Source of the DNA: Patella vulgata
Lineage: Eukaryota; Mollusca; Gastropoda; Patellidae
Length of the DNA stretch: 64,000 nucleotides
Direction: 5' to 3'
NCBI RefSeq assembly: GCF_932274485.2
Contig: NC_065883.2
Span: forward strand, 48,640,539 to 48,704,538
Each line of letters opens with the position of its first letter. Position 1 is the stretch's first letter. Shown here piece by piece: positions 32,480 through 43,539 of the stretch. Below the pieces are notes generated by a model. That model saw nothing but the letters and a program-made list of their open reading frames with translations. It ran no database searches and had not been told where the DNA came from. The position numbers and the translations under genes are program-made.

Positions 32480-33778
32480 GATGCAAAATGGACGTACCCG
32501 GTACCCTTTTTTGCATGCTCAGTTAGCCTAGTGTGCGATATTTTAGTATGTTTACGGTAATAGTACATTTTGGGGGTGTGGGGTGGGATCGGGGGATCTA
32601 TTACATAATATTTTGCATAAATATGTTTTAAAATTTTATTTTCTAATATAAAGGTAACAATTATTTTCGTGATAATTATATCTAGGTTTTTCTTGGCGCT
32701 AGGAATACGTGCGCTTACTTGATTTCGAATCCGAGTGCTGGAAATGGAATACGGAGGGAGAATATGTCTGCTAACTTGATCTCGAATGCGGGTGCTGGAA
32801 TACGGTGAAAGAATATTATGTCTGCTAATTTGATCTCGAATCCGCGTGCTGGAATATGGTGAGAAAATATGTCTGCTAACTTGATCTCGAATCCGGGTGC
32901 TGGAATACGGTTAGAGAATATAATATGTCTGCCAACTTGATCTCGAATCGGTATGCTGAAGTACGCTGAGAATTATGTCTGATAACTAGATCTCGAATCC
33001 GGGTGCCGGAATACGGGTGAGAGAGTCCGCTCGGTCTAAACATAGATAATACCGTATTATCTATGGTCTAAACAAGTTACGAATACGATGTCGATGACCG
33101 AAAGTGACAATCGGCGCAATTTGTAATTATAAATAAATAAATATAGCTATAATATTAAATTGTTTATTTTAATAAACTATTATCATCAATCTTTTATTAC
33201 AATACATTGCAACGAAAGAAAACATTAAATGAGTTTCTTGTCAACAAAAATCACATACACGAGTTATCTCCCGTGAACCTCCGATTTGGGCACAAATCAG
33301 CGAGGCTTCTTAAATTCAACTAAATTGTTGTTTCCACAGTCAACATTTTTGGGGTTATTGGCTGTTATCTTGGAGTTATCGCGCGAATTGTTATTATGTG
33401 TTATTTTGGAGTTCAGCCTATTATCATAATCATAATCATGATGCATATATTTGAAATGAATTCCGGTAGTCTTTCAAATAAATTCACCTACACCATAGAT
33501 AATGCCTACACAGCGCTTTTATCTGGCCTGTGGAGAGATCAAAATGTATTATACATTTAAAATAAGTGAATTTTGTGGGAGGAATCGTGGATTTTAGAAG
33601 TGAATTCCGGTGATTATAAATGAATTCCGGTGATTGTAAATGAATTCCGGTGAATTCCGGTGATTAGTCTATCCGCGTAGTACGTCCTGGTATCATCAAG
33701 TGCCTATCGATATTTATTTACTTACAGATTTTTGGGATTAATGCAAGTAGTGTCATAAATTTGTTATTGCATAACTTG
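32480..33778 (-). repeat. Right inverted arm of the foldback structure
   Basis: Inverted copy of 15128-16480, with the same six 50-bp subrepeats (about 32720-33020), the same middle part and the same CACCGGAATT outer minisatellite, slightly shorter. It differs from the left arm by small indels, including two micro-insertions with target duplications at 33033-33073 and 33487-33511. Confidence 0.88.
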
Positions 33779-34295
33779 TTCTTTTTCGTATCAGGATCAC
33801 TGTTCTTGTTGGAGGTGTGATTGGATGTGATTTGTCACCTTTTACAATGACAACGTTATCTAGGCCCATATTTTAATTTATATCATATCAATAATAATTA
33901 TGTATACTTTTGATGGCAGTGGTATGCATACAGGCTGATTGATAATCATAACCGACGTATTTGTAATAAACAAAAATATGAATGGCAATTTGAATATGCT
34001 TTAATAGTGAAACTATTGTCATTCTTTAGATAAACTTCATTGACATTAGTTCAGCTCGAGTGTAATGAGACCTACGTTCAGAGCTGAACTACATTGACAT
34101 TAGTATTACTATTAGTAATACATGTACTAATAGACTATGGCCTACTATATATTGACAAATCACAATCAATCACACCACCAAAACATTCAGACCAACATAA
34201 TAATAATAAACTTAAACTATGATAACATGAGAATACTCTGCTGAGCATAGACAATTAATTGTCAGCAGTACTAATCTAAATTGGATTCATTAAAA
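33779..34295. other. Noncoding flank, nothing recognised
   Basis: AT-rich DNA with a weak internal inverted pair around 34040-34120 (GTTCAGCTC and its complement). No match in the mirrored left side. Confidence 0.5.
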
Positions 34296-34398
34296 TGGGT
34301 TTGTCTGTCCCGTCACACTTTTTGGGACACAATATAACTCTCCTAATTCAGCAAGAATGTTCAAACTTGGTATATAGGTGTTTATTAGGTGAATGCCT
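34296..34398 (+). repeat. About 100-bp repeat, inverted partner at 11990-12095
   Basis: GGGTTTGTCTGTCCCGTCAC, then TTTTTGGGACACAATATAAC and GTGAATGCCTTGA. Nearly identical to the left copy in inverted orientation. Confidence 0.75.
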
Positions 34399-36359
34399 TG
34401 ATTAGGGTGACCCGTGCACTCTACAGAAAGTTGGTCTCGACACGGCTAAATGTAGCAATGCAAAAGCTCGCTAGGGGCGCCACTGATACTATTTTTTATC
34501 ACTGTCAAAAAATCTGACCGTAAAATCTGCCGTTTTTGTTCCGCGACTTCGAGAAGCTGTATGACCACCAACACCAATGACTTTTTACTTTTCGTGAAGA
34601 GGAGAAAACAGAGTTTGTGTCGAGTGTGGTTTGTTCATTCAGAAACGTATTTACGACTGATTTTTTATATTTTGAAAAAATAAAATTATCAGAAAAAGGC
34701 AAAAACGACGCTCGTCACTGGAAGTAAACATATTTTCTCATAAAATGACCCCTTTTCTAGTTATATTGACCTGTATTTCATTCACCAACCGTTGGAACTA
34801 GTGCCAGAGCTCGGGAAAACAAATCATGTGGAAGAAATGAAAAGATAACTCCACCGATGTGGGTGCAGACCACAGCAGCTCTCTTGTTATTGTGAACGTG
34901 TCAAACCAAGTTTCCCTTTTGCTAACAGTGGGCTGATTCTGAGGCACGATTTTCAAGTGCACTTTTTAGGGGTATAAAGTCTGGTGCACGGTTGGAATTC
35001 TTTCTCTAAAATTAATTTTTTTTTAAAAATTATCTCTTGGATTACTTTCCCTTTTGTTGGTGATCAAATGACAGCCATATGGAATCTGATACAAGAAAAT
35101 GAAATGGGGTTTAATGTTCTACTCCTACTGGGCTAATGAAGAGGGCGGGGGCGTGGGTAGGGGGGAACACGCCATTGTAGTGTGCTATGAGGGGAAACTT
35201 TGCCAAAACAGCAGCGCAACAGCCTACTCTTATTTCGAATTCCAACTGTCAAGGTTTCTTTTATGCGTACATGGGACATCAGTTTTTTTATTCTATCCGA
35301 ATGACTATGTTGTCACTTGCTATGTCAACCGTCGTACATCTGGGGGGAGGCTGGTGTGTATAACACAATGAACTTGCTCGGCACATGCAGGAATTGAACA
35401 CGGCTTATCAAGTTGAGTGAGCCAATGTCCTACCCACTGAGCTACCGTGGCTCCCTTTTGCCAGAAAAGAGAATGGGCTAGATGAGTATGGGATGTCCAG
35501 TGCTCCATCCCCAGAATTCACTTTGTTTTGCGGATCAGAGAATCCGACAATGATAAGTTGAATGGAAAACAAGGTCGTATGTACGGATTTTTTTATCCAT
35601 GTTGCAGACCCCATATCAAAACAAATAAATTATATAGCCCAAATTTAAAAATTCCAATAGATAGTTAATGGTCGGAAGAATATTTCCTGAAAATTTGATG
35701 CCAATATCTTCAATAGTTGCTGGGAAATGGTCTTCGGTCACTTTTTTGGCATATTTTAAAAAAAAGTGTATACTGACATCCATCAATTTGGGGTCTTAAA
35801 AGTGCAACAACTTTGTTATTTCTTAACCGATTTTTAATTTTTTTTTGGTTTCTTAAATAGGAAGGGGGCTAGAATGCTAGTAAATATTTAGTTTTAGTCA
35901 GATTCAAAAATATAAAAAAGCTTTTGCATTGCTACTAAATGTGCACGCTTCAGTTGCGTGTCTCGAACTGATTTCTGACTACCCCGCACTCTCTTTGAGT
36001 CGATAAATAGCCATGGCACGTGCAATTCTCTACAAATATATCAACTATTACAGCCGTAAAAAAATCTATTATTGACGATTTTGAATAGCAGTAAAATTTA
36101 GCTTCTTGGTTATTACAGCAGCTTTAGAAATTACGTTTGTTTTATTTTTTAAATTGCTTTATCATTAACTGTACCGTTAAGAGCCGCATCTTTTGGTTTA
36201 GTACAAATAATATCTCTGAAACACTCAGGTTAGACAAGAACATGATACTAGCAGTAGTTTCATTTTACTTTTACAAGTTTCTTAAAACAATTGTTGAGTT
36301 GTCTAAAATGCTTTTTTCTAAATTCAATTTCTTGTTCTAGCTTTCTGTTATGTTTCGTA
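34399..36359. other. Noncoding DNA with a diverged inverted pair and one SINE
   Basis: AAATGTAGCAATGCAAAAGCT (from 34440) recurs inverted at about 35918-35945, possibly the ends of an unknown 1.5-kb element. SINE-A lies at 35098-35455. The rest is AT-rich without credible coding frames. Confidence 0.45.
35098..35455 (-). mobile_element. SINE-A copy, diverged
   Basis: Tail complement AATGAAATGGGGTTTAATG, body CCTACTCTTATTTCGAATTCC, and a head ending TACCCACTGAGCTACCGTGG, which is a good A-box complement. Confidence 0.82.
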
Positions 36360-38425
36360 AAAAAGTAGTCTTGGTTTATCCCTCATATAAAAACACTCAA
36401 GAAGAAATGTCTGAAAGCCCATAACATATTGAGAGTCTTATCAAACACTGATTTGGGAGCAGACCGTAAGGTCTTGCTCAGATTATATCGAGCATTAATA
36501 AGATCCAAACTCGACTATGCGTGTATTGTGTATGGGTCAGCCCGCGAGTCTTAACTCAAAGAGCTTGACACCATACACAACCAAGGACTTAGAATCAGTT
36601 TAGAAGCATTTCGTACATCTCCAGTGCAGAGTTTATACGTCGAGGCGCACGAGCCCTCATTGCACGACAGACGTGATAAACTTGCACTGCAGTATGCTAC
36701 AAAAATTGCATCTCTGCCAAATCATATTTCATTTAACACCATATTTAGACCCTATCATGAACATCTATTTTTACTGAGAACTAATGTTATTCCATCATTC
36801 GGTATTTGCATCCAACCCCTTTTGTCAGAGGCCGGCATCAGTCATGACAGTATTGCGAATACCCCTTTGTTTCATACTCCACCCTGGACTATATCGCCTC
36901 CAAAGATTAATTTAGATCTAACAAAAAACAAAAAGAAAGATACTAGTTCCACGGTGTTTCAGTCTTTCTTTTGAGAGCTGAGGTCTAAATATGGTGATTA
37001 TGCTCTGATTTACACAGATGGTTCCAAAGATGGTGATCGGGTGGCTTCGGCTACCGTCACACCATCTGGAATCATTTCTGTCAGACTTCCACCTGCTGCT
37101 TCCATATTTACTGCTGAACTTCAGGCCATCTTTCAGGCTTTGGAGTTCATTCAATCATCTTCTACTTTAAAACACGTTATATTTACTGATTCTCTGTCCT
37201 CTTTACAAGCAATAAACAATAAACAGCTTGTACACACATTAGTAGCAGACATTTATCGTCTGCTACTATCACACGAGTTTATCAACAAGGACACAGTCCT
37301 TTGCTAGTCTTTTGCTGGCTCCCCAGTCACGTTGATATTAAAGGGAATGATCAGGCAGACTTAGCTGCCAAGTCTGCTTTAGATCTTCCCATATCAAAAT
37401 TCCTTTTATCATTTACCGATTTTAAATCCCCCATTAATTCTTTTATATATGGCCGCTGGCAACGGTCTTGCAGGGGTAGAAACTAACCTGAAATGGTCAC
37501 TAGCCATTTGGGCTAGTAGCTTTTAGATCTTACTAGCCCAGCCAACATTCTACTAGCCCAGTAAGAAACTGACACCAGACGTAAAAATTCTGATTTAGAC
37601 TGTTGTTTTTTTCATCATTAATCAATCAAAAACACCAAAATACATGCACTTAAATTTATTTTGGCACATTTAATAACACAACAAATAGACTTTGTTCATT
37701 GTTGCCTCTGTTTTTTCATCAAATAATGAATTCATTAATCAGTCATGAAGACATATATTAAAATTCAATTTGGCACATTTCATTTCATATTTCATATTTG
37801 TCCTTTGGAAGTTTAATCTTCAATACAATAGATTTTTTCAGGGGCCTCATTTGTATTTATATTTCATTTATGTTTTATAAATTCAGTTGTGATGTGCAAA
37901 ATAATATGATGTAATGTCCTTAAAATTTAATATCCATGTTCTTCGTTAAATTGCCTCATGTATATATATCAACGATTAGGTTAGGCGATTTATGATACCC
38001 TCCCTTGTTATCATACAAAGAATATCAAGGCTACGGTGCCCTACCTGCAAGCTGTTAAAAATCTTAAAACTAAAACCGCTATGTCCCGCCTTAGTCTAAG
38101 CACACATTCCCTTGAAATAGAGAGAGAGAGGGCGATACAAGAATAGACCTGCACATCTGCGGTTTTGCACAAACTGCCCTCAACAGAAAGTTGAAAATGA
38201 GTATCATTTTCTCATTGAATGCAACCGCTATGAGGAACTCCGTAAGACAATTGTTTATGGGGCATTTGAGACCCAAATGTATCCATTTTCATTCAAAAAC
38301 ATGTTTAACCCACCGTTTGCTCTGGCAAAAGCAGTGTGCAACTTTGTGCATCAGGCTTTCAAAATAAGGGATGTGGCACCCACTTCTATATAAACCAAAA
38401 AATAAGTAAATAAATAAATAAACAA
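36360..38425 (+). pseudogene. I-superfamily LINE, 5'-truncated copy with tail
   Basis: In order: RT thumb (GADRKVLLRLYRALIR, SKLDYACIVYGSA), a linker, an RNase H domain (IFTDSLSSLQAIN, then FCWLPSHVDIKGNDQADLAA) and a C-terminal CCHC region (RFCTNCPQQ, then H and ECNRY). The tail is ATAAGTAAATAAATAAA. Several stops and frame changes break it. About 450 bp at 37485-37935 with repeated CTAGCCCA look foreign to the LINE. The copy begins at the same deleted point as its inverted partner at 11638-11985. An RNase H downstream of RT places it with I-type LINEs. Confidence 0.85.
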
Positions 38426-38689
38426 CCAACAATTCAAAGACCTCTTCACGTTTAGTTTAAGCGACTATGGCATATATTCAAAACTTTGGTTTATATTTTG
38501 CACATACTGCCTCAATGTATGTACATGTAAATGTACATTTCATTCACTTTTATGTATCTTTCATCTACTTTTTATATATTTTTCATCCATTTTTTTTTTT
38601 TATGTATTTTTCATCCACTTTATAATGTATTTAGCATGCTGCCCGAAAAGGGTGTTTTATGTAATAAAATCTAGGTTGTTTTGTGTCGC

Positions 38690-39037
38690 TCTCGAATTGG
38701 TCATACCTTTTTAACTCACATTTTCATTTTGAAGTGAGAGCCTCAACCGGAAATGTGTTCACTGTCATGTTCCTTTGACAGTGAAACACATCTTGATTGA
38801 GTGCAAACATCTCAAGTATATTAGATCTAAATACTACCGTTGCCAGTCAGTACGTCAGCTATTTGCTCAACTGGAGCTATATAATTTATTTTCTGTGATA
38901 TTTGTTTTGATTTACATATATTAATTCATTTATGTGATATTGTTTTAGTTTGTTTCGTTGGATTCACCATGTGTTTGGCGCAATATAGCCCGGTTGGAGC
39001 TGACGTGCCATTAAACAACATTTCATTTTCATTTTGC
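38690..39037 (+). pseudogene. 3' end of a related LINE
   Basis: One frame reads CVHCHVPLTVKHILIEC, the C-terminal zinc motif of such LINEs, then KHLKYIRSKYYRCQSV. The 3' end is GCTGACGTGCCATTAAACAA plus a CATTTTCATTTTG tail. Confidence 0.75.
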
Positions 39038-39039
39038 TT

Positions 39040-40140
39040 TGATTCTAGTTAAGTGAGAGTGATGAAACTTGGTGTATAGTTTCATCACATCAATACCATG
39101 ACAAAGTTTGATTATGAGAGCATTTTCGGCTCAGGGTAAGCAAAGCCATAGGCAATTTGATTGGTCAAGACTTTATAGCTCGACTACTTTTATTCTAATT
39201 GAGTGATAGTAGTGAAAGTGGAGAGGCTCCTGATTACCTCTGCAAATTAATTCAACGGGATATTCCAAAACGACAGTGGCGTTCAGAAAATCTCAATCAG
39301 CTAGTGGTACCAAAGTGGAAACTTGCTACCTTTGGACAAAGAGCGTTTGCTGTTGCTACCGCTGAAAGATGGAATGCACTTCCAGTTGAACTCCGTTTTG
39401 TGACTTCTTTATCAATCTTCAAATCTCGATTAAAAACTCATCTTTTCAAAACTCATTACAGAAATTGACCAAAAAAACCATAGAGCCAAAAGACTTTTGT
39501 ATAGTTGTATGCGCTATGAGCACAATTTGTGGATTTGGCGCTATATAAATGGACATATTATTATTATTAACTTTGTGTATAGTTTTATTAAATCAATACC
39601 TGAACAAGGTACGATGCTGAGCGAGCATTTTTTGCTTCGCAAAGTAGAGACTTCAATCTGATTGGTTGATACTTCTAATTAAGGTAAAATGTTCCAAATT
39701 GGTGTAGGTGTCTATTACGTGAATGCCTTGACATAGTTCGTTCATGCGCATTTTCCACTACAGCTAAGCAGAGATGAGCAATTTGATTGCTTGAGGCTTT
39801 GGAACACGATAACTTTGGTTCTAATTGGGTGAGAGCGATGAAACTCCTGAGTATAGATTCATTACATCAATACATTGACTAAGTTGATGATGAGAATTTT
39901 CTGCTTAGGCTAAGTAGTGATAAGCAATTTGATTGGTCGAGACTTTGGATAATAACAATTCTGCTTTTAATTGGAGTATAGATATTCATCAGGCGAATGT
40001 CTTGACTGTGTTCAATGATTAAATTTTTCCTGTTAAAGCTAAGCAGAGCTAAGCAATTTCTTTGGTCGATGCTTTGGTACAAGATAACTTTGATTCCAAC
40101 TGATAGAGAGTGATGAAACTTAGTGTAAAGTTTCACTCAC
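39040..40140 (+). repeat. Tandem repeat of about 150-170 bp units
   Basis: Units carry GAGAGTGATGAAACTTGGTG, TATAGTTTCATCACATCAAT, TGAGCATTTT-like steps and GCAATTTGATTGGTCGA. They begin near 39045, 39570, 39680, 39830 and 40090. A LINE end at 39210-39569 interrupts the second unit. Related single units lie at 11990-12095 and 34296-34398. Confidence 0.75.
39210..39569 (+). pseudogene. 3' end of a CR1/L2-like LINE
   Basis: The last 85 codons contain APDYLCKLI, LVVPKWKLATFGQRAFAVA and ERWNALPVELRFVTSLSIFK, ending THLFKTHYRN, the typical extreme C-terminus of CR1/L2-group reverse transcriptases. The 3' end GGCGCTATATAAATG plus a short TATTATTATT tail is also typical. The 5' truncation fits target-primed reverse transcription. 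Confidence 0.82.
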
Positions 40141-40846
40141 TACCAGGTACTTCAAAACCTGAGTTTGATAGTGAACATTATATGCTTCTAAGCATAGATA
40201 ATCAGTTTGATTACTCGATACTTTTGAAAAAGATAAATGTGCAATTAATCAATGTGTCATCTATTTTTTTTTTATTTCTGCGGGGGACATCAACCTCACT
40301 GTTGGCTCTATTGTGAAAGTCAGTATGCCAATGTCATGACATTAATTAAAGCCATAAGTTATAATTGAAAATTATTATTGTTGCTTACAGTAGCATTTAT
40401 TTATCCTGTCTGTAAGCTTTTATAAGGTAATAAAGCAGGAAGAATTATATAATGATACTGATAAAATATATCCTTATACATCATATCAATAGAAATTTAA
40501 TTAATTTCCTGATAAGGCTTTAAATCTCTATCAAAGTGACTTCTGGACAAGATATAACTGTTACTTGTGTTATAGTGTCAGATGATTGAAATTATAGGCT
40601 TAACATTGGTATCACGATATTTTGGAATGTGTAAGTAGTATACGGATGAAAATTATATCATTTTGAAATATCAAAACATATCATTTTGAAATATCAAAAC
40701 ATATCAGTTTTAACATCTGAAAATAAGTGAGCTGTTTGGTATTCTGAATATAATTAAGTAAATCATATTTGCAGTCTTGAATCAATACAAACAAAATAAT
40801 GTATGAATGTTCAACTGCTTATTATATGTATGTTTTAATATTTCAG
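40141..40846 (+). other. Noncoding DNA, presumed end of the intron before the ABCC10 start exon
   Basis: AT-rich, no coding frame. It ends in TTTAATATTTCAG, an acceptor at 40846. Confidence 0.55.
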
Positions 40847-42504
40847 ATAAAAACTAAACTGTACATATACAGTAATAACTTATATAACCTGTACAACCAA
40901 AACCAAAAGACAACATGGAGCAGTGGAATTGGCACCAGTTTTGTGGTCATAATGAAAACTTTACCATTTGGAGTAACAATGATTTTGGACTTTGTTTTGA
41001 AGAAATTGTTATTATATTACCACCGCTGGTTCTACTAGCTATTTTAAGTTCATATTATATTGCCAGAACACAAGTTAGATTGAATGATTCAGATTTATAT
41101 GTTGTCTGGTTCTGGTTTATGAAGATCAGATTTGTCTGTACTATATTTCTATCACTGGCATCAGTAGTACAAATACTTTTTACATTTTTTTTACTGAAAA
41201 TATCTCTAAGTGTAGTTGATTATGTTGTGTGTGTAGTATCAGTATTTACGTGGGGTTTACATGCCATCTATATTTGGAATTTACGATATTTTCATACTGT
41301 ACCATTACGAGGACCGACAAGTGCTATAGTCGTATTTTTGTTAACAGTTGTCTCGTTGGTTGTGCATATGCGTTCAGTCATTTTACAACACATTGATTAT
41401 TTAGTAAACCGTAATGCAGCTGAAGAATATACTATTTATATTAAGTTAGGATTAGAGTTAATTTATTTATTAACTTTGTTTCCATCTAAAACACGACATT
41501 ATAGAACAGATTTGTTTTATGGAAGTATAAACTATGATACTCCCGAAACAGAACAGGTTACCTGGGAACATATACATAGTTATGGTGGAACTGATCAATC
41601 TGTCATGACAGCAGAATTATTGGAAGCCGAATCAACTTCCAATATCTTTTCTAAACTCTCATTTTATTGGCTAAATCATATGTTTAAAAAGGGTTTAAAT
41701 GGCAGACTAAATAATGCAACTGACTTACTAAGACTACCTAAACGATTAAATTCTGTTAATATTGAACAGAAATTCCAGAAAGTTTTAAGTGGGAATACTG
41801 CTGACCATAGAGATTTAGAAAATAATATGACACAAAGGTCATGTGAACAGAATTCCACGCTAAATCATGATCCAACTGTTCAAATAATCGACTATGTTCA
41901 AAGAAAGAAAAAAGTCACCAAACAAAAATCATTACTCAAATGTTTAAACAGTGCATTTGGATGTGAATATTATTGTTTAGGAATATTAAAACTGATAGCA
42001 GATGCATTAGGATTTGCTGGACCTGTGTTGTTAAATATGTTGATATCATACATTGAAAATAAAAATGAACCTCAAAATCACGGATATTTGTATGCAGGAG
42101 GACTGATGGCTACAACTTTTCTTGGTACAATATTTTCTACACAGTTTGATTATCATGTATCTGTGGTGGGTTTAAAGATACGTTGTGCTTTAGTAACAAT
42201 CATTTACCAAAAAACATTATCTGTTAGCAGTGTTCAGATGGCTAAATTTGATACCGGACAAATTGTCAATTTTATGAGTACTGACACCAACAGAATTGTA
42301 AATTTCTGTCCCAGTTTTCATGCAATTTGGAGTTTACCATTCCAAGTTTCTTTCTCTTTATATTTACTACATCAACAAGTGGGCCTGTCATTCTTAGCTG
42401 GATTAACGTTTGCTATAATACTGATTCCAATAAACAGACAGTTGGCTATTAAAATAGGTGATCTCAGTAAAAAAATGATGGGCCAAAAAGACAGTCGTGT
42501 TAAG
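40847..42504 (+). CDS. ABCC10: ABCC10 (MRP7), first coding exon (ATG at 40915)
   Basis: The exon opens after an acceptor at 40846, has 68 nt of 5' UTR, and codes from ATG 40915 to 42504 (530 codons, phase 0), where AAG is followed by GTAAAA. It covers TMD0, with five hydrophobic segments near residues 33-52, 72-96, 100-122, 134-152 and 175-192. The L0 linker follows, with SKLSFYWLNHMFKKGLNGRL, then the first helices of TMD1. Family landmarks seen are GFAGPVLLNMLISYIE, TGQIVNFMSTDTNRIVNF and LYLLHQQVG. ABCC10 is an ATP-driven exporter of conjugates and lipophilic compounds in plasma or organelle membranes. The match to vertebrate ABCC10 in order and phrasing is strong. A single exon this long is notable. 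No defects seen. Confidence 0.9.
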
Positions 42505-43104
42505 GTAAAAACATTACCAAATCAAAACATTACCAAATCAAATTGGTAGAATATACTATTATATACTATCCCTTCATTATATTTTATCCTTTATTTCGTT
42601 TGACAGAGTAGCTTACATTTTTGTTCCAGTGGGGCAAAGACTAATATTTCCTGGACAGTATGTTTTCTTCAAACTCAAACTCCATGAAAAAAACGTGCTG
42701 TAATTTGAGCCTTCAAAGTTCTATTTGAGTGTCCCCTTTTTCTTTTGAAATCTAATGGGGTTTAATGTTTGTTTTCTGAACAAACTGGGCTAACTTTGTT
42801 CTTCTGAGTTAGCAATAAAAACACAAATGTTCTTTCTTGATTTTGACTTGCGCCTTGTTTGACCACAACTGGCGTTAAACTTCTGCGTTAAAGCTTTAAA
42901 ACTTTTATACTTTTATAAACACTTATACTTATTCCCTTAGTGAAATGAATTCAAGTGTCCTAACTGCTTGACTGCTATGCACTACATTTGACAATAGTAA
43001 ATAAATAACCAGATTCTAGTCTCTAAATAACTTATTTAAAGTGTTAGCATTCTATTTCCTTGTTTGAATTTTTATATAAAAACAAATGCCTGTTTATTTT
43101 ACAG
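42505..43104 (+). other. ABCC10 intron, 600 bp
   Basis: GT at 42505, TTATTTTACAG at 43094-43104. A short SINE-A-like 3' piece on the - strand (AATGGGGTTTAATGT) lies near 42755. Confidence 0.85.
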
Positions 43105-43332
43105 TTAATGAATGAAGTTTTGAGTGGTATTCGTGTTGTGAAATTTTATTCGTGGGAACAACATTTTAAAGAAAAGATAAATTTTGTTCGTGACAAGGAA
43201 TTAAACAATCTGAAAGGGCAGAAATATTTAGATGCATTATGTGTATATTTTTGGGCTACAACTCCTGTGTTAATTTCTATATTAACATTTACAACATATT
43301 CTTTATTAGGTCATACTCTTACTGCTGCTAAG
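43105..43332 (+). CDS. ABCC10: ABCC10, second coding exon
   Basis: 76 codons, phase 0 at both ends: LMNEVLSGIRVVKFYSWEQH at the start and GHTLTAAK at the end. It is the middle of TMD1, with the ABCC signature LSGIRVVKFYSWE (a coupling-helix region) and two membrane segments. Acceptor ATTTTACAG and donor AAG-GTATTT are good. The next exon follows after a 10.3-kb, repeat-filled intron. Confidence 0.92.
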
Positions 43333-43539
43333 GTATTTACATCTTTTCTATTTCCAACTGATCTGTTTGTGTAATCCTAAAACATTATTAATTTTAGAGG
43401 AGGTGGTTTATCAAATATTGTTTGATATTATAATGAATTGTTTCAGAATGAATTTAGAGTCCTGGTTGTGTTTCTTTTATTTCAGTTTTTTTTAGTTTTT
43501 TTTTTAGATAAAACTAAATCTTAGCCTTTAATTTTTATA

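Larger units (their letters stand above)
15128..33778. mobile_element. Giant foldback structure with satellite core, unclassified
   Basis: The two ends are inverted copies: CAAGTTATGCAATAAC at 15128 mirrors the complement ending at 33778. The arms match for about 1.5 kb at roughly 93-95% and then run into the same satellite of about 377-bp monomers. The left arm has little more than one monomer before a 10.5-kb insertion (16942-27408). The right side has about 11 monomers in + orientation and two in - orientation before the right arm. Without the insertion the unit would be about 8.2 kb. There is no coding frame that looks like a transposase, replicase or capsid gene. Flanking target duplications cannot be seen because a truncated element abuts the left end. 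It may be a nonautonomous DNA element or an inverted duplication of a satellite border. Confidence 0.6.

Noticed and set aside
15128-33778. Polinton/Maverick interpretation of the long inverted ends
   Set aside because: Length and long inverted ends would fit, but there is no polymerase, integrase, protease or capsid-like frame anywhere inside, and the core is satellite plus SINEs.
36137-36340. 67-codon + strand frame upstream of the LINE
   Set aside because: Low-complexity, Phe/Ile-rich translation of AT-rich DNA with no homology that I recognise and no codon signal.
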